NCBI GenBank assembly: GCA_034509495.1
Contig: CM067504.1
Span: 4,392,942 to 4,456,941 of the forward strand
Direction: 5' to 3'
Source of the DNA: Acestrorhynchus altus
Lineage: Eukaryota > Chordata > Actinopteri > Characiformes > Acestrorhynchidae
Length of the DNA stretch: 64,000 nucleotides
In this document: in pieces, positions 1 to 13,015 of the stretch
Numbering within the stretch: the stretch's first letter is position 1
Layout of the letters: the number at the start of each line of letters is the position of its first letter
Made by a program: the position numbers and the translations under genes
The notes under the pieces: model-generated
Seen by the model: only the letters and a program-made list of their open reading frames with translations
What the model was told of the DNA's origin: nothing
Databases searched by the model: none

Positions 1-720
1 CAGCCTCTGAGAAGCCTGAAGGCTTGTTCCAAAACCGTGCTGAAATCAGGGGTAAAGGTCTTCGGTTTTGTTTTGTTTTTTTTACGCTGATTCTTTACAC
101 TGTTAGATAGTAGTTCATTGAAGGTGTACCATTGATCTAACACATATGCACATTTGATTTGTACCCATAAATGTCTGTTGGCTGTTTTTTTTCTTTATAA
201 AATGGAAGATGGACGCATAGAATTTCTAAGAAGGCTACTGCAAACTCTACTGTCTGATCAATCTTGTCACAAAAAAAAAAGTCAATAAATTCTTTATCCA
301 ACAGAAACAGGTTTGGTCATTTCATCTCGTGCGTGCATGTTTCACAGGTATGTTTTTTGCATCTGAGGCAGGGAGTGAGTGGGATCAGATTTTCCAGCAC
401 AGCGTTTATGAGGGAGGTTATGATTGGCCAGTGCCTGTGCAGCCACCACACGCTACAGCCATTTCAGAAACGTGCAGTCTGAGACACTCTCATGCTCACT
501 CTTCATTCCCTCTTTTGCTCTCTTACTCTGTCCCTCTCCCGCTGTTGCTTTCTTTCACACCTCTTTGTTATTGCAGTAATTCTTACTCCCCAGTAAAAGG
601 TTATACCAATTAATATGTAAAAGTCTGCTTGTTAAATCCAGGTATGCCAGTTTTGTCTGCCCACATTTGGTGAATATGTGGATTGAACCATTGTAATTTG
701 ATGGAGGTCTGAATTTATCT

Positions 721-870
721 TACCGTATTTTCCGGACTATAAGCCGCATCTGTAAAGTTAAAAAAAGAACTGGAAAATAACATATAAGAAGAAATAACTG
801 CACCTCATTATAAGCCGCATGGTTTAAAGCATGGAAAAAAGTAGCGGCTTATAGTCCAGGAAATACGGTA
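721..870. mobile_element. Palindromic MITE with TA ends (copy 1)
   Basis: The element begins TACCGTATTTTCCGGACTAT and ends with the inverted copy (aaatacggta), giving long terminal inverted repeats flanking a short centre. TA duplications suggest a mariner-type origin. A second copy at 9643-9812 is in the opposite orientation. Confidence 0.8.
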
Positions 871-895
871 GTTAAAAATACAGGCCATATGTTCC

Positions 896-1664
896 CGCAG
901 TTCCTGCAGATTTTGTTGGAGGGGTGGATTGTTGACCGCACATCCAAAAGCACCCCGCAAACCATGATACCCCCACTCACATAATCATTGGTCATAAAAG
1001 AGGATCTCGTCAGTGAAGATGACCCACAGCAACAGTGTCTGACATGACATCATTGACAACAAGACAACCGTCTTTGGTGGCATTGATGTGGTATTAAGGG
1101 CATTCGTTGTGACAGTCTGTGTGCATGTTGTCCTGCATTGTGCAGCTGTTGGCCAGTGGTGCTGGCACTAACAGGATGAATCGCTGAGGACATCACTGCT
1201 CACTAAATCTCTGCAATCCTGTCGGTTGGGTCACTACATTGGTTCTCCCTCTCAGTGGTTCATGTAGATCTCCCAGATCCTTCAAGTTGCTGGTGCATGC
1301 CTACTTCTGTCCACTGGCACCAACAGCGTGCTATGGTAATATCCACATGACTGGTATTGTGAGTAATATTTCGATAAGTCCGTCCCACTTTCTAGAGTTC
1401 TATGTTGAGACCACTCTCGAACTTTTACGACTTGAATTGCCTTCAAACTCTTTTTATGAGGCCACTACCAACACAACAGCATGAGCAATGGGATGACCTT
1501 ATATTGTCAGTCAGGTGTAGTGATAAGGCCTGTCCTTGTTTATAACGTGTGGCCGAGTGTAAAGGATGAATGATTCGCTCACAATGTCAAACCTACCCAG
1601 CAAGTTTCATTCCTGTTCCTAATTTCTTCTGGTGCAACTATTTTTTTTTTTGATGATGAGTGTA
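896..1664 (-). mobile_element. Tc1-like family A relic (copy 1)
   Basis: A decayed copy in reverse orientation, ending in the family terminus (ggtgcaacta, T-tract, gatgatgagtgta). Internal similarity to the copies at 22.4 and 32.2 kb is clear. No intact ORF. Confidence 0.7.
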
Positions 1665-2589
1665 TGAGTGTTGATGAACTGTGTCCAGTAAAACAGCACA
1701 GAATGAAATATTTGTCTCACATGTTTTATGGTTGTCCGAGTAGACATGCTCCTTGAATCCAAGTATTGAGACGTGATGGGTAGAAATCTCAGCTGCAGTG
1801 ATTGAAATTTCTTAATGGATATTAGTGATGTGTATAATCACTGGATCATATATACAGAAAACTGCTTCACTGAGTTGGAAATGACGCACAGAAAAAGAAT
1901 TCAGAGACTCCTTCACTGGTCATGTAGACCAATGCCAGTTTTGTGTAAAGATAGAAGGTATTTCACACAGTTCCACTCTGTATTTGCAGTTCCCTTTTCT
2001 GCACTAAACAGATATTCTGCATCTGCTTTCTATCCATGAATTATAATTGAGTATATGTTCTGGCCATAACTATCCAGGACCATTTAAAGGGGAAAAAAAC
2101 AACAGAAGGGATGAAAAATGTGGTGCTGCAGACTGCCATGTGCTTTTCTCATTACTTTGCTGTAAGAGTACTGCTTAAAAGATTGGGAGTGTAAGGGTCT
2201 GGGGAATGGAAGAGGGGTCAAAGTAGAATTCCAACAGAAAATGTGAAATTGCCTAAACCTCACATAAGCTCTGCTGTATTGAGAGAACTTTATGTACCAG
2301 TGAAGGAAAAACTGTGGTTTTAAAGGGCCTCTGTCTTGGAAAACTGTTTTTTTTTCCTTCTCTTTCTTTTCATAATAAAAGGCATTCATGTGTTATCTAT
2401 ACAGTGTTTTCAAATGTGTTCAACTAATTTCACATAACATACAGTCTGTATATGTAAAATAACATTTTATTATAAAAGGTCATAAAAACCCTCACATTCA
2501 CATCCATTAAATGCACAAAATTGTAACACCTGTGCTTTTGTGAAATCAAGGCTTTTATTACTGTATTGTATATAGTGTATATAATAAAT

Positions 2590-2706
2590 AATATATATGC
2601 ATAAATATAATATATATATATATATATACATAAAATAAATACAGATATTTTACACACACACACACACACACATTGCATATTTAATTTTTAGATGGTAATA
2701 TCTTCT

Positions 2707-2760
<54 letters not shown>

Positions 2761-2860
2761 TATTTTTATTATGATGCATTCACTTTTAAATTATTGATAA
2801 TTTAATAATTTAAAATAATAATATTTAAAATATTAATATATAATATAATATATTATATAA

Positions 2861-2898
<38 letters not shown>

Positions 2899-2910
2899 TA
2901 ATAATATATA
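2590..2910. repeat. (AT)n-rich low-complexity block
   Basis: Several (AT)n runs, the longest 2711-2758, plus a short (CA)n at 2653-2671 and further AT tracts to 2905. Confidence 0.9.
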
Positions 2911-4566
2911 AAATAATAAAAAATTAATACAACATAATAAAAACCGTCATGCATGTATAAGTTGTTATAATATGGATTATTTCTGTCAAGTAAAAAGGAA
3001 AAATAATAATTCTAATTTAACTAGATATTATATAGATTCTTAACCATACCAGCCATTTGCGGATTGGAGCTTCTGGTTAAGAAGCTAACGTTGTCTTGCC
3101 TCATTTTCAGAATGTTTTCCTCTGCTACTCCACTCTTTCTCATAATTTCAGTTCATAATAAGATACTTTCTCATAACTTTGACATTTTTAAAACAATAAC
3201 AAGAAACCTTCTCATAATTTTTGTGTGAATCTAAATCTATGTGTCAATCTTAATGTGTTCGCTAGCTCTCCACCATTTTCCTGAAAATCCAGTTAGGCCT
3301 TTACCACCAAAAGCACTCTTAAATCTGTACTGGTTCTGCTTGCTCTTAAAAAGCAAACCATCCCACATTTACACCACTTTTAGTGGAACCGAGATGACGT
3401 CACAGAATACGTCACCAACAGAGGGGCTGCACAGGGTCAGTAAATGGAAGTGAGAAGATCGTAGCGCGTATAGACCACCTGCCCTTCCAAAAACAAACAT
3501 GGATCAACATTTGGTGATCAGAAGATGTAGAAGATGACACCAAAAAAACAATCTAACATTTGATTTCCGCTGCATGTGTTCAGAAGCATGTTTTGTTGGT
3601 GGAAATGTGCTGAATATTTCCATATTGGTTGAAAAAGGCCCTGAGAGCTGCCATGACGTCGCCCTCTTTACATCTACCGCTCTTTGTTTCCGGTCATGCC
3701 TCAGTAGAGCTAACCAGCAGAGGCTCAACTCTCACAACCCTATATAGAGTGTGACCAGTTACCTTCAGAAGTAGACTCCACCTGTGTGTGATTTACTCAG
3801 TATAACTACACCTGTTCTGTGACGGCCTCAGAGGTTTAGAGAAAATTAGGGATCAAACAGCATCAGGAAAACCAAGGGCTGTCCGTTTGCTGGACGGCCA
3901 TGTCTTGGTAGGTTTGCAGTTGGGCCATACTTCTTCCATTTTTGGATGATGGATTCTAGGTGGACTTGAATTACTCGATTTACTAATTAGGTGATTCTGA
4001 AGGCAGTCAGTCACACTGGATGTATCAGGGTACGTGGGCTGAATACGAATGCATGCAGGAGGCAGGAGGTTGTAGGAGGCAACAGTGCATGAGGGAGTTG
4101 GCACCTGGATGATCCTGGAGTTCTATCTCGTCTAGGTGTGTTAGAAAGGGTCCCCCGTACTTTGTAGTAGTTGGCTATAGATCATTTTAAGGTCAAGTTC
4201 ATTTTGTTCCAGTTTTATGAAGACGTCTTATTCAGTCGGGGAAGGTGAACTTTAAAGCAAACTGCTTTGCAGCGAGTTTGTTCACCAACTGTTCGATTCC
4301 AGGGGAAGCTACTACTGTTCACTACTGCGGAGTCCGGGAACAAAGACTCCCAGATTGCTGTAAAAAATATCTGCTCTCCATAAATAAAATATGAAAGTAT
4401 GAATGATGATCTTTTCGGTGTTCCCTTAGGCTGTCAAAAATACATTGAAGGAAAAAAAACTTCTCTGATTGGTCACTGGAGTCTGACTTAATTGAAACCT
4501 TCTGTATGGCATGAGGAATTCTGGGCCTTTGGCATGTACCCAAGAATCCCCAGTATGTTAGTTTTC

Positions 4567-4567
4567 T

Positions 4568-4630
<63 letters not shown>
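4567..4630. repeat. (CT)n microsatellite
   Basis: About 60 bases of CT repeats followed by a C/T-rich tract ending in ctccag at 4655. It makes a strong pyrimidine tract on the + strand. Confidence 0.95.
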
Positions 4631-4631
<1 letters not shown>

Positions 4632-4756
4632 CCTTCTCTTTTTTTTCTTCTCCAGGGTTGTCTTACATCAGCTCAGTGTGCCTGGATATGAGGTCTGAGA
4701 GAATATAGGGAGAAAGGAACTGCTTGGATTTTTATCTTTATCCCGGTTTTCCGCAG

Positions 4757-4810
4757 GTTGGGATTAAGACCTCTCTGGACAAATGGTTTGAGAAGAACAA
4801 AGTGCAAACA
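4757..4810 (+). CDS. Candidate internal coding exon of an unidentified upstream gene
   Basis: A 54-base open segment lies between a good acceptor (pyrimidine-rich, ending ccgcag) and a consensus donor (gtaagt at 4811). In phase 0 it reads VGIKTSLDKWFEKNKVQT, a protein-like mix of residues. It is phase-compatible with the candidate terminal exon at 5081. I do not recognise the protein. In mammals UAP1 lies upstream of DDR2, but the peptide does not resemble the UAP1 C-terminus as I know it. It could also be a chance ORF. Not proven. Confidence 0.35.
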
Positions 4811-5080
4811 GTAAGTTTATCTTCCTTCTTCACAACACTTTGAAATATTTATCCTTCCTTATTATTGAACACCTTCAGAAGGGTTTCGGAGTGGGGAGTT
4901 GGGGGGGGGGTACGTTTCTTTATTTGTCTGAAATTGAGATTTCACACATCACTCATGCTCTGTTTTGCCCTGTTTTCTCTTCTTTGTATTAAAAACTTTT
5001 CTCTGGAAGGGCAACTGTTTGCATGGCAGGCCGGAATAGTGGATAGCAGAGCAAACTGATACTTGATCCCCACTGCACAG

Positions 5081-5158
5081 AGAACTGATGCAAATCCAGC
5101 TGTTTTGGACGCCTTTACCAATATGGACAGCATCTGCAAGGTTATTTTACCTTTGTAA
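5081..5158 (+). CDS. Candidate 3'-terminal coding exon of the same unidentified gene
   Basis: The segment follows an acceptor-like sequence (cactgcacag) and is open in phase 0, which fits the end of the 4757-4810 exon. It begins RTDANPAVLDAFTNMDSIC and ends with TAA at 5156-5158. An AATAAA at 5433-5438 could end the transcript about 280 bases downstream. The combined tail is 43 residues long, and I cannot assign it to a family. Upstream exons would lie before 4.7 kb or outside the window. Confidence 0.33.
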   Translation, partial: RTDANPAVLDAFTNMDSICKVILPL

Positions 5159-5432
5159 ACTTTGTGCAGTTGGAGCCGAGTCCTTGATTTGACCTTTGCT
5201 GGTAAGATGAGGTGCTTTCTCCGGATATAAATTTCTCAAGATGTTTCTGTTATATAATTGTAGTCCTTTGGAGAAGTCAAACCTTCATGCAGCCTCACTT
5301 TTCCTTTTCTCTCCTTATTCTTATTCTTGTTGGCTTCTTCAGATTTCTATTCAGTACAGTTACACCCATCGCAGAGAACTCTGGTTGGGAATGTTGTTGA
5401 AACTGGTGTCAGTTACTGGTTCGGGGAGTCCA

Positions 5433-5438
5433 AATAAA
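5433..5438 (+). promoter_or_regulatory. Possible polyadenylation signal AATAAA of the upstream gene
   Basis: A canonical AATAAA hexamer lies 275 bases after the candidate stop codon at 5156. It is supportive only if the exon candidates at 4757 and 5081 are real. Confidence 0.25.
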
Positions 5439-6204
5439 TAGTGGATCTAGATGTTCCACCAGAATGTGGAACACATTTTGACATCATTTTTAATGGAAAT
5501 CTAATGATACTGAGATCTTTTACAGTTAATTCATTGTACTTTCAAATCTATATCAAACCTTAGCTTCTAGTTATAATATCTCTGGGATGTTGTTGGGTTG
5601 CAGCATTAATAAGAGGTGGTTTGACAGTGTTTAAGTTCATACAATTTTGATTATCCCTTATAAGGTTTCAGACTGGATTTGGGAATTTTTCATTAATTAT
5701 TTATTTTTGCTTGAAGTTTATGCATAATTTAATAGCATATTTTACACGAAACCTACATATATTTGCATTTACAGATAAAAGAACACATCTACGGTCAACT
5801 ATCAGATTAAAGTGTCATGTTTATTAGTGAAATGTGTTTATTTTTGGGTGTAAAGGGGTCTTTGTTGCCAAGGTGGGGTGCCTCTAATTTGTGTTAGACG
5901 TGGGTCATATGACCTTACCAGCTGGAAACATGCAAGGACACCCTTTATGGCCTTTACACGTGTTTTAAGTTATCGCTGTTACACAGAACAGGTTTGTCGA
6001 GCCCATAAATTTTCAGTGAACTACCTTTCAGATACAACGTTACACCACGTGCAACTTATACATACGCTTAATTGGGTTCATGTGAATTATGTAGTTTGTA
6101 CACTCCAGAAAATGGTTCTTAATTGATGCCAATGAAACACCACTTTGTATTGCTTAAAGAAATATGTTTGTAATAGAGATCATCATATGAAGGTTCTCGA
6201 ACTC

Positions 6205-6270
6205 ATGATAGGGCTGGACGATATATTGGAAATAGCGATATTTCAAGATTTCATACAAGATATAAAAATG
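6205..6270. repeat. gggctgg(g/a)cgatatat repeat fragment
   Basis: Starts agggctggacgatatattgg. Related starts occur at 12886 (gaactgggcaatatattgta) and 63124 (agggctgggaaatatactgt), marking a dispersed family. Confidence 0.45.
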
Positions 6271-9200
6271 GACATAGAATGGCATAATACTGCTGTTCCA
6301 AAAAAGTACGAGTGGGTCATTTGTGTGGAAATTATTGGTTTTCCAGAGGAACAACACTATATGGCAGGGGTTCACAACTCCATTCTTGGAGGCCTGATAT
6401 CTAACAAAGTTTGGTATTTGGCTTCCTGAAACAACTGATTAACCCATCCTTTAGTAGGTGAGCTTGACTAAGACAACTACTAAACTTTGCAGGAGACTGG
6501 CCCTCCAGAGTACAGTCTTATTCAAATTATGCAATAGAAACACTGCAAGTTACTGATGCTTTAACATTTTTTTTTTTACAAACATGGCTCTTTTTTAAAG
6601 TGATAGTGGTTTTTCTATGCAATCACACAAAGAACCACTTGACGACCTTTTATATTTAATTAAAATTAAAATGTTGGTGGGAAAATATTTGTGGGACACA
6701 TGGTTTATTCTCCCATTTCCCCCCCCCACAGTTGATTTTCCTTTACAGATGTTTTTATAATGTTAGTTAAAACTCAAAACTAAAATCCTTCTTTCCATCC
6801 TGAGCTTCAAGTCCAACTCGAAACATCCTCAAGCTTTTCCAAGGGTGCTGACAGATTTCCCAGTTGTTATCATCTGGAAATGTGGACATGTCACTTAGAT
6901 AAGTGATGCAGGCCTCTTGGGCAGGAGCTCAGTAGGGAGTGACTGGCGGGACGTACGCGATATCCGGCATAATGATATACTCCGGTTTGGTGTGTAATTT
7001 GAATTCGAGATTCAAAATATCTGAGGCACCCAGCTCTCCACAGTTCTGCAGCTCTCACCATCTGACAAATCCATTTTCCCTTTTAATGCAGCTGAACGCA
7101 GACACAAGGGAAGTATTCCCCGTCTTAACAACAACTTGTTCAGTGTATATAAATAGCAACAAGTCGAATACATTGCTGAAGAAAATACCAGGTTTGTGTC
7201 CCACACATATCCCGTATTCTCCACCCAACTTTAACAAGCGCAGCTTGAGTACAGCAGCAGAACCATATTTCACATGTAAACATTGAGACTGGAGTGCAGA
7301 AATCTTCTTTTTATTTTTTCTTAGACTATAAAACTGCTAGGGCCACGTGCCTGATGAGAGCTGCCATTACCGGCTGCTGTTGTTGCCCCACCTTCGCCAG
7401 AGGATACAATGGATTGAGCTTCTTTGATGCAGAAGGCTAATAAAAACAGCATGAGATGGTTTACGTTCCCCTATGGGATCAGGATGAAGCTTTAAGAGAT
7501 GGCAGTAAAGTAGCAGAGCTCTGGGGTTAAATATGATGTGAGCTTTGTCTCTGATTAAGCCTAAAATTAAACTAAGCCAGTTTATCACTTTATTTCCATT
7601 TGAATTATAGTTGTTTCCAGAGGACTGTAATCCTCCCCATGAAGAATGGTTATGATTTACAGGTTAATTCATTCAGTTTGTCAATTTATGATATATTTAA
7701 GCTTTTATAAATAAACTAAAACTAAGGTTGGTTCAAATAAGACTTAATAAGATGAGCTGAAAGCTTTTGTATGCTTCGGGAAAAGCCGAGAATTAAGCCA
7801 AGGTGCAAGCTTGTGATAGGGGATGGACTATTTCCTCAATTATTGATCATCATTAATATAGTTTCAATGAAGTTTTAGGACCATTGCAAAGTCCACATGT
7901 CCGTATGTCCAAATGTTTGGACATAATTTCTAATGAATGCATCCAACATAAGCAGGATCAACTTTTTTAATAGAGTTGATTTCAGATGGTACAATGAATG
8001 AGGTGTCCCAATACCTTTGCCCATAGTGTATTGATGATATTGATGATTTATTGTATTTGGTATTGTTCTATATGCACTTATTGTATGTTGATATTCTTTT
8101 TAACAGTTTAAATAGACTCTCAACTCTCATATAATCTCACTATGATCCTTAAAATCACAAATCCTGGGTTATGCTGTTTGCCATCGACAGCCGGAGTCCA
8201 AGAGAGCAAAATTGTCCATGTTCTCTCTGGGTGGGTAGAAAGGCCTGTGCTTGTCTTTACCCTCCTAGTCATCATTGTTTCATCTGAAATCAACCGTATT
8301 AAACGTTGTTCCTGCTTATATTTGGAGTAACTGTCTCTACTGTCTAGGAAAGTCTTTCTACTAGATTTTGGAACATTGGTGTGAGGATTTGATTGCATCC
8401 AGTCACATGACCATTATATATATCTACATGAAGCAACTTTAACATCTAGTTTAGTCCGTACATATCTGGGCAGCTTCACGGCCCTATTGTGAACTCCACC
8501 TGCTTTTTAGAGATTGTGTACTGAAGCAGTAATTAAAAGGCATCGACAGCTTTCACCACGTCTCAGTCACACATCATTCATGCAGCCTGTGTGAAGTGAG
8601 TGTTGCTTTTATGGAAGGAAATGGAACAGGACGTCTTGGCCAGAACCACTTTTTCCACAAGGCAAGGTTGCTGGGTTTAATGTAGCTCTGAAAACTCAAG
8701 GTGGAAGAGATCATGCAGCTAGGTCTGGTTTCTGCAGGTGCAAAAGGCAGAACTACTAGCATCCATTAAAGGTGCTGTTTCATTCTAGCCACAATTCAGA
8801 GGGTCATAACTCGTGTGTATTTTTACCAAACAGCTGGATTTCCTGTATCGATGTTGGGTTTTGACACCAGTTTTTCATTACATATCCTGTTGTAGAAGTT
8901 TGACTGGCTGTTGCTCATTGGACTGATTAGAAAGTAACTTCCGGATCAGTGTATGATCATTGGCATGCAAATGGTTTAATCAGATAATGTTTTGCATCAT
9001 AAAAGGAAAATGATCAGGGGTGGTCTTTATTTAAATTATTAAATATACTTATTTTGGAAGATTTGTAATTAACACAGAGATGCCATTATTTTTTCTCTCT
9101 TGCTGACAGTAATTGTTTTATTTAAAACCTTCAACCAAATGAATGTCAGTGTAAAATAAAACATCACACAAAACACCATCTTCTAAAGTATTTTATGACT

Positions 9201-9642
9201 TGTGTAGAAGTGTAGAAGCTTTTTGGCTTTTGATTTTTGCTCCATACTCCTATTATTACTTGCATAAAATATGAAGACAGCAACCAAACGTTCAGTCAAG
9301 ACCTTTCTTTGGATTGTAAAACTCAGAAAATGATTCAAGCCAAGTTTCCCAGACCCCAAATGAGGCCTAAAAGGACTAAAAAGAATTTCCAGTTGTGATT
9401 CATCATTGGTGCTGCAATTTCCTTCAAGACACAGACTTAATCCATGAGTGGGAAGCAATAAAAATACAGATTTTATTGAATTACACAATAATAATTTGAC
9501 ATTAACTCTTACATTACTTTTCTGTTAAATGCAGACATTCAACAAACTCAGAATTTGAAAGTCAAAAGCAGCATATGGACACTGTTTTCATTGGGGACAA
9601 TGATTAAACTAGTTTTACTAGTAAAAACAAATTTCTGTAAAG

Positions 9643-9812
9643 TACCGTATTTTCCGGACTACAAGCCGATACTTTTTTCCCAAGCTTTAAACCATGTGGC
9701 TTATAATGTGATGCAGCTTTTTCTTCTCATACATGTTATTTTCCAGGTTTTTTTTTAACTTTGCGGCTGCGTCTTATATTCCAGTGCGGCTTATAGTCCG
9801 GAAAATACGGTA
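9643..9812. mobile_element. Palindromic MITE with TA ends (copy 2)
   Basis: Starts taccgtattttccggact and ends agtccggaaaatacggta. The internal sequence is the reverse complement of the copy at 721, with shared landmarks such as the GGTTTAAAGC block. Confidence 0.8.
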
Positions 9813-10032
9813 ATTTGTACCAATAGAAACCCACACTTAAGATATCAGCCATGAAATGTGAGAAATAATATCAGACATACAGATTTATGAAAACATTCTG
9901 ACTAGTAATATGAGCAGGACAGCATGTCCTTAATGTAGTTCTGTCTAGTGTTCTAGGGTTATTATTGGTTTACACAGGTTTTCACTTTCTCTTATTTATA
10001 ATTACATTTTTACCAGTGAAAACTCCAGTTAC

Positions 10033-10033
<1 letters not shown>

Positions 10034-10098
<65 letters not shown>
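10034..10098. repeat. (AT)n microsatellite
   Basis: Uninterrupted AT repeat of about 65 bases. Confidence 0.95.
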
Positions 10099-10103
<5 letters not shown>

Positions 10104-12457
10104 GTCGTAATTATAATAATAAGTATATAAGTAATTATAAAATTGGCCATTAAATCCGATAGTAAAAATGTAATGAATTGAATGCTCACTCTGTATCTTT
10201 ATCCTCCATGATCATGTAAGCAAAGCATCAGGTGTTTCAGTCCGTTTACATCGACTGCATTGTTTCACTGGCATTCTTTTTCTTACCATCAGCTGGATCC
10301 ACTTTGGCTGCAACTGCCATTTGATTTGGATTTCATGCATTCCCATAAAAATAAAATATCTACAATGCTATGTCCATTGCCTTAGGGGGGATAAAAGAGG
10401 GCAAAAATGAAAAGCACATGTTCCCTTCATGCTTAAGTGTACGGTCGTGTGAAAATCAGCTCAAGTATGAGGCGTTCACCCCAACACCATGTAGCAGGCC
10501 CAATAAAGTGCATTGTTCTGGGTTATGCTAACATTTTAATAAGCTTTTCTCACAATGAGAAGTGTTTGTGTGGCACAGGAATGTTTGGAGGCATTATGTA
10601 CCCTCTCCATTCCAGCAGAACCAGACATTTCTGCTTTAACCATTGACTGAGACCCTCCACTGGCTTTGGAAGCAAACTGACTCATGTACCTGTATTTCGA
10701 CGTAATTATGCAAAAGCACCACATCATATTTAAACTACTGCTGCAAGTGTCCAACAGCCAGCATTCAGTAATTCATGTCATGTCAGTTTTAAGCTTAAAC
10801 TATAGGCTTCTACAGACCTCACAGTAATTCCAGTGTTCAGTGGGATGTGACCAGCACTCGTACTGTTTAGAGGAATTATTGATTTGTCATCTGTAATGAG
10901 ATGAAATGAGCTGTGGAAGACTTTGGAGTTAACCAAAATGCCTGAAGAGATGGCGTTTGAAGGGCCCTTACTGTCATTTTCGGGCTCAATTATTACAATT
11001 ATAGTGCTCAGAAAGCCCAGGCTCCCAGCACTCCCAGCCAGGGCCACTAATTGCAAACAGATTTTGACACTGAACTGTGTTGGAAGTTAATTCAAGGCTT
11101 TAGATAATGAATGCCTGCCTTAAAATGTGAGTGAAAAGAGCAGAATTTCATATATTTCAATATATTTCATATATTTTTACAAATGAATGCTGTCATTAAT
11201 GTATTATTTAGCCCGGGCCACCCCAGCCTCAAATATTCAATATTTTTTATCGTTTATTTATAACCCAGTTGATCTAGAACACCTTTTCTTTTATACTAAA
11301 AAAAGGGATTCGATGTTTACTCTGTACCTTCATCCCTGCTGTTCACTCAGCATGATGTGTGTCTTTACTTTCCCCTGCCCTCCCTCTCAGATGAAGGGCA
11401 GCCAGAACACTAGCTTTGATGCCAATGGGAAAATATTGATTTTAGGCAAAATAAGTTAAAATGCTCATTCATAACTAAAGGATTAAACTAATCATGTAAA
11501 TACTTTGTGGTTTTTGAGTTGAGCCCCACCCAACCCCAGGAACTCCAGCCCGTGGAACTCCTCCAATATCTTTTTCAACATATGCTTCCCTGGAAACCCA
11601 CTGGATTTTTCCTCCTCTATGGGTTTGTGTTGAGCTTATCTGTTAAACATTCACTTGATTTTTCCGATAAAGCCGAAAGTGCAAAACACTTCATTAATAA
11701 CAGACGTTCTGGGTTCAGTCACGTCAAGTCAGTTTTCCACCTGTGGGTTTCCTTTTTTTCTTTATTCCTGATTTTTCCTTGCTTGCTTGAAAATGTCAAG
11801 GTAATATGTGAAGAGGGGTTTGTAGGTGTTCAGGCCTCCTAATGCAGGTTGGAGATATGGTGAGGGCAAGAAAAGAGGTCAAACCAGGTTGTGCTCCATA
11901 TAAGTTCACTCTAGCAGTAGAAACAAGTCCGACCATCTCACTAATCATAAATGCATTTCCGGCCACAGTTACGGATATGACAGGTCAACCTGGATGTGAT
12001 GCTGTGATTAGGCCGTAATTTTGTCCATTTCTGAGCTGAACTATTCGCTGATAATTCATCCGACAGTGATGAACTTGTGGTTAGTAGTGATAGGTCTTGT
12101 AGTTTGTTATGATATGTGTACCATGTCTGTAGGTTACTCTGATCCTGACTTATAAAGCCTAGAAAACAGCGTGTAACTGGCCACAAAGTGCAAATCTCAG
12201 GCTCTAAGAGTTAAATCTGGATTAACGTTTGCCAAGGCTTGACTACGATGTGTCCTTTAAAGAGAAATCAATTACAGGATGCAGATTTCATCTTTCCTTC
12301 CACGAGGGATTGACTCATCCTACCAAACAACGGCCACAGAGACGTGACTGAGCAGATCTGCTGATGTAACCAGTGGAGCTGTACAGAGTTCACTCTGGAA
12401 GTCAGGATGCTTATACAAGGGCTCTCTCTGCAGCTGATAGTTGCTCACTGAATGTAT

Positions 12458-12600
12458 AAGGGGTGGCTGAAAGTGGTAAGGGAGGTGAGCTAGCTATTGG
12501 AATGTTGTGGGTTCGATTCCTGGGAATGACAGGGTATTTCCGGATGTACTCTTATGCAAGACACACTACCCCCACTGCTTGCTGTTCTATTTGTGATACT
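12458..12600 (+). mobile_element. tRNA-related SINE fragment
   Basis: Contains a perfect pol III B box (ggttcgattcc, about 12510) with an A-box-like tggctgaaagtgg 45-50 bases upstream. The sequence does not fold convincingly as a tRNA and continues as SINE body. Confidence 0.55.
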
Positions 12601-12885
12601 TGGTCATAATTAGGCTTTAAAATGACTAAAGCACGGCAGGAAAAGTGGCCCAAATCCAGTTTTCTCAACAAATCTCATCTCTTTTTAATGTGCCCTATAT
12701 GTGACAGTAGCTCACTCTCCTGAAATGACATGCATGCCAACATCACAGTTTGATTTTGCTGAGAACGGCACATTTTTCGGCCACGGACACTTCTTTGGTT
12801 TGCATTCTTGGCTTCTTTAAAACTTTAAACTGCTGTCATCCACTGTTGCTTCTTCTCTGTGTGAATTTTATTGTAAAAAAGTTGA

Positions 12886-13015
12886 ACTGGGCAATATATT
12901 GTAAATATTGATAATCATATGTCATATATTTTGTACAAGATTTATAAAAATGTACTTATAATATTATAATATAATATATAATATTATAATATCTCATCTG
13001 ATATGCTGGTAACCA
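12886..13015. repeat. gggctgggcgatat family copy
   Basis: Shares aatatattgtaaatattga and catctgatatgctggtaacc with the copy at 63.1 kb, and has an AT-rich centre. Confidence 0.45.

Noticed and set aside
3504..4104. Small - strand ORFs in 3.5-4.1 kb
   Set aside because: Short, with no recognisable motif, splice context or partner exon; consistent with chance.
12491..12530. Possible tRNA gene
   Set aside because: A B box is present but there is no convincing cloverleaf or acceptor stem; it fits a SINE head better.
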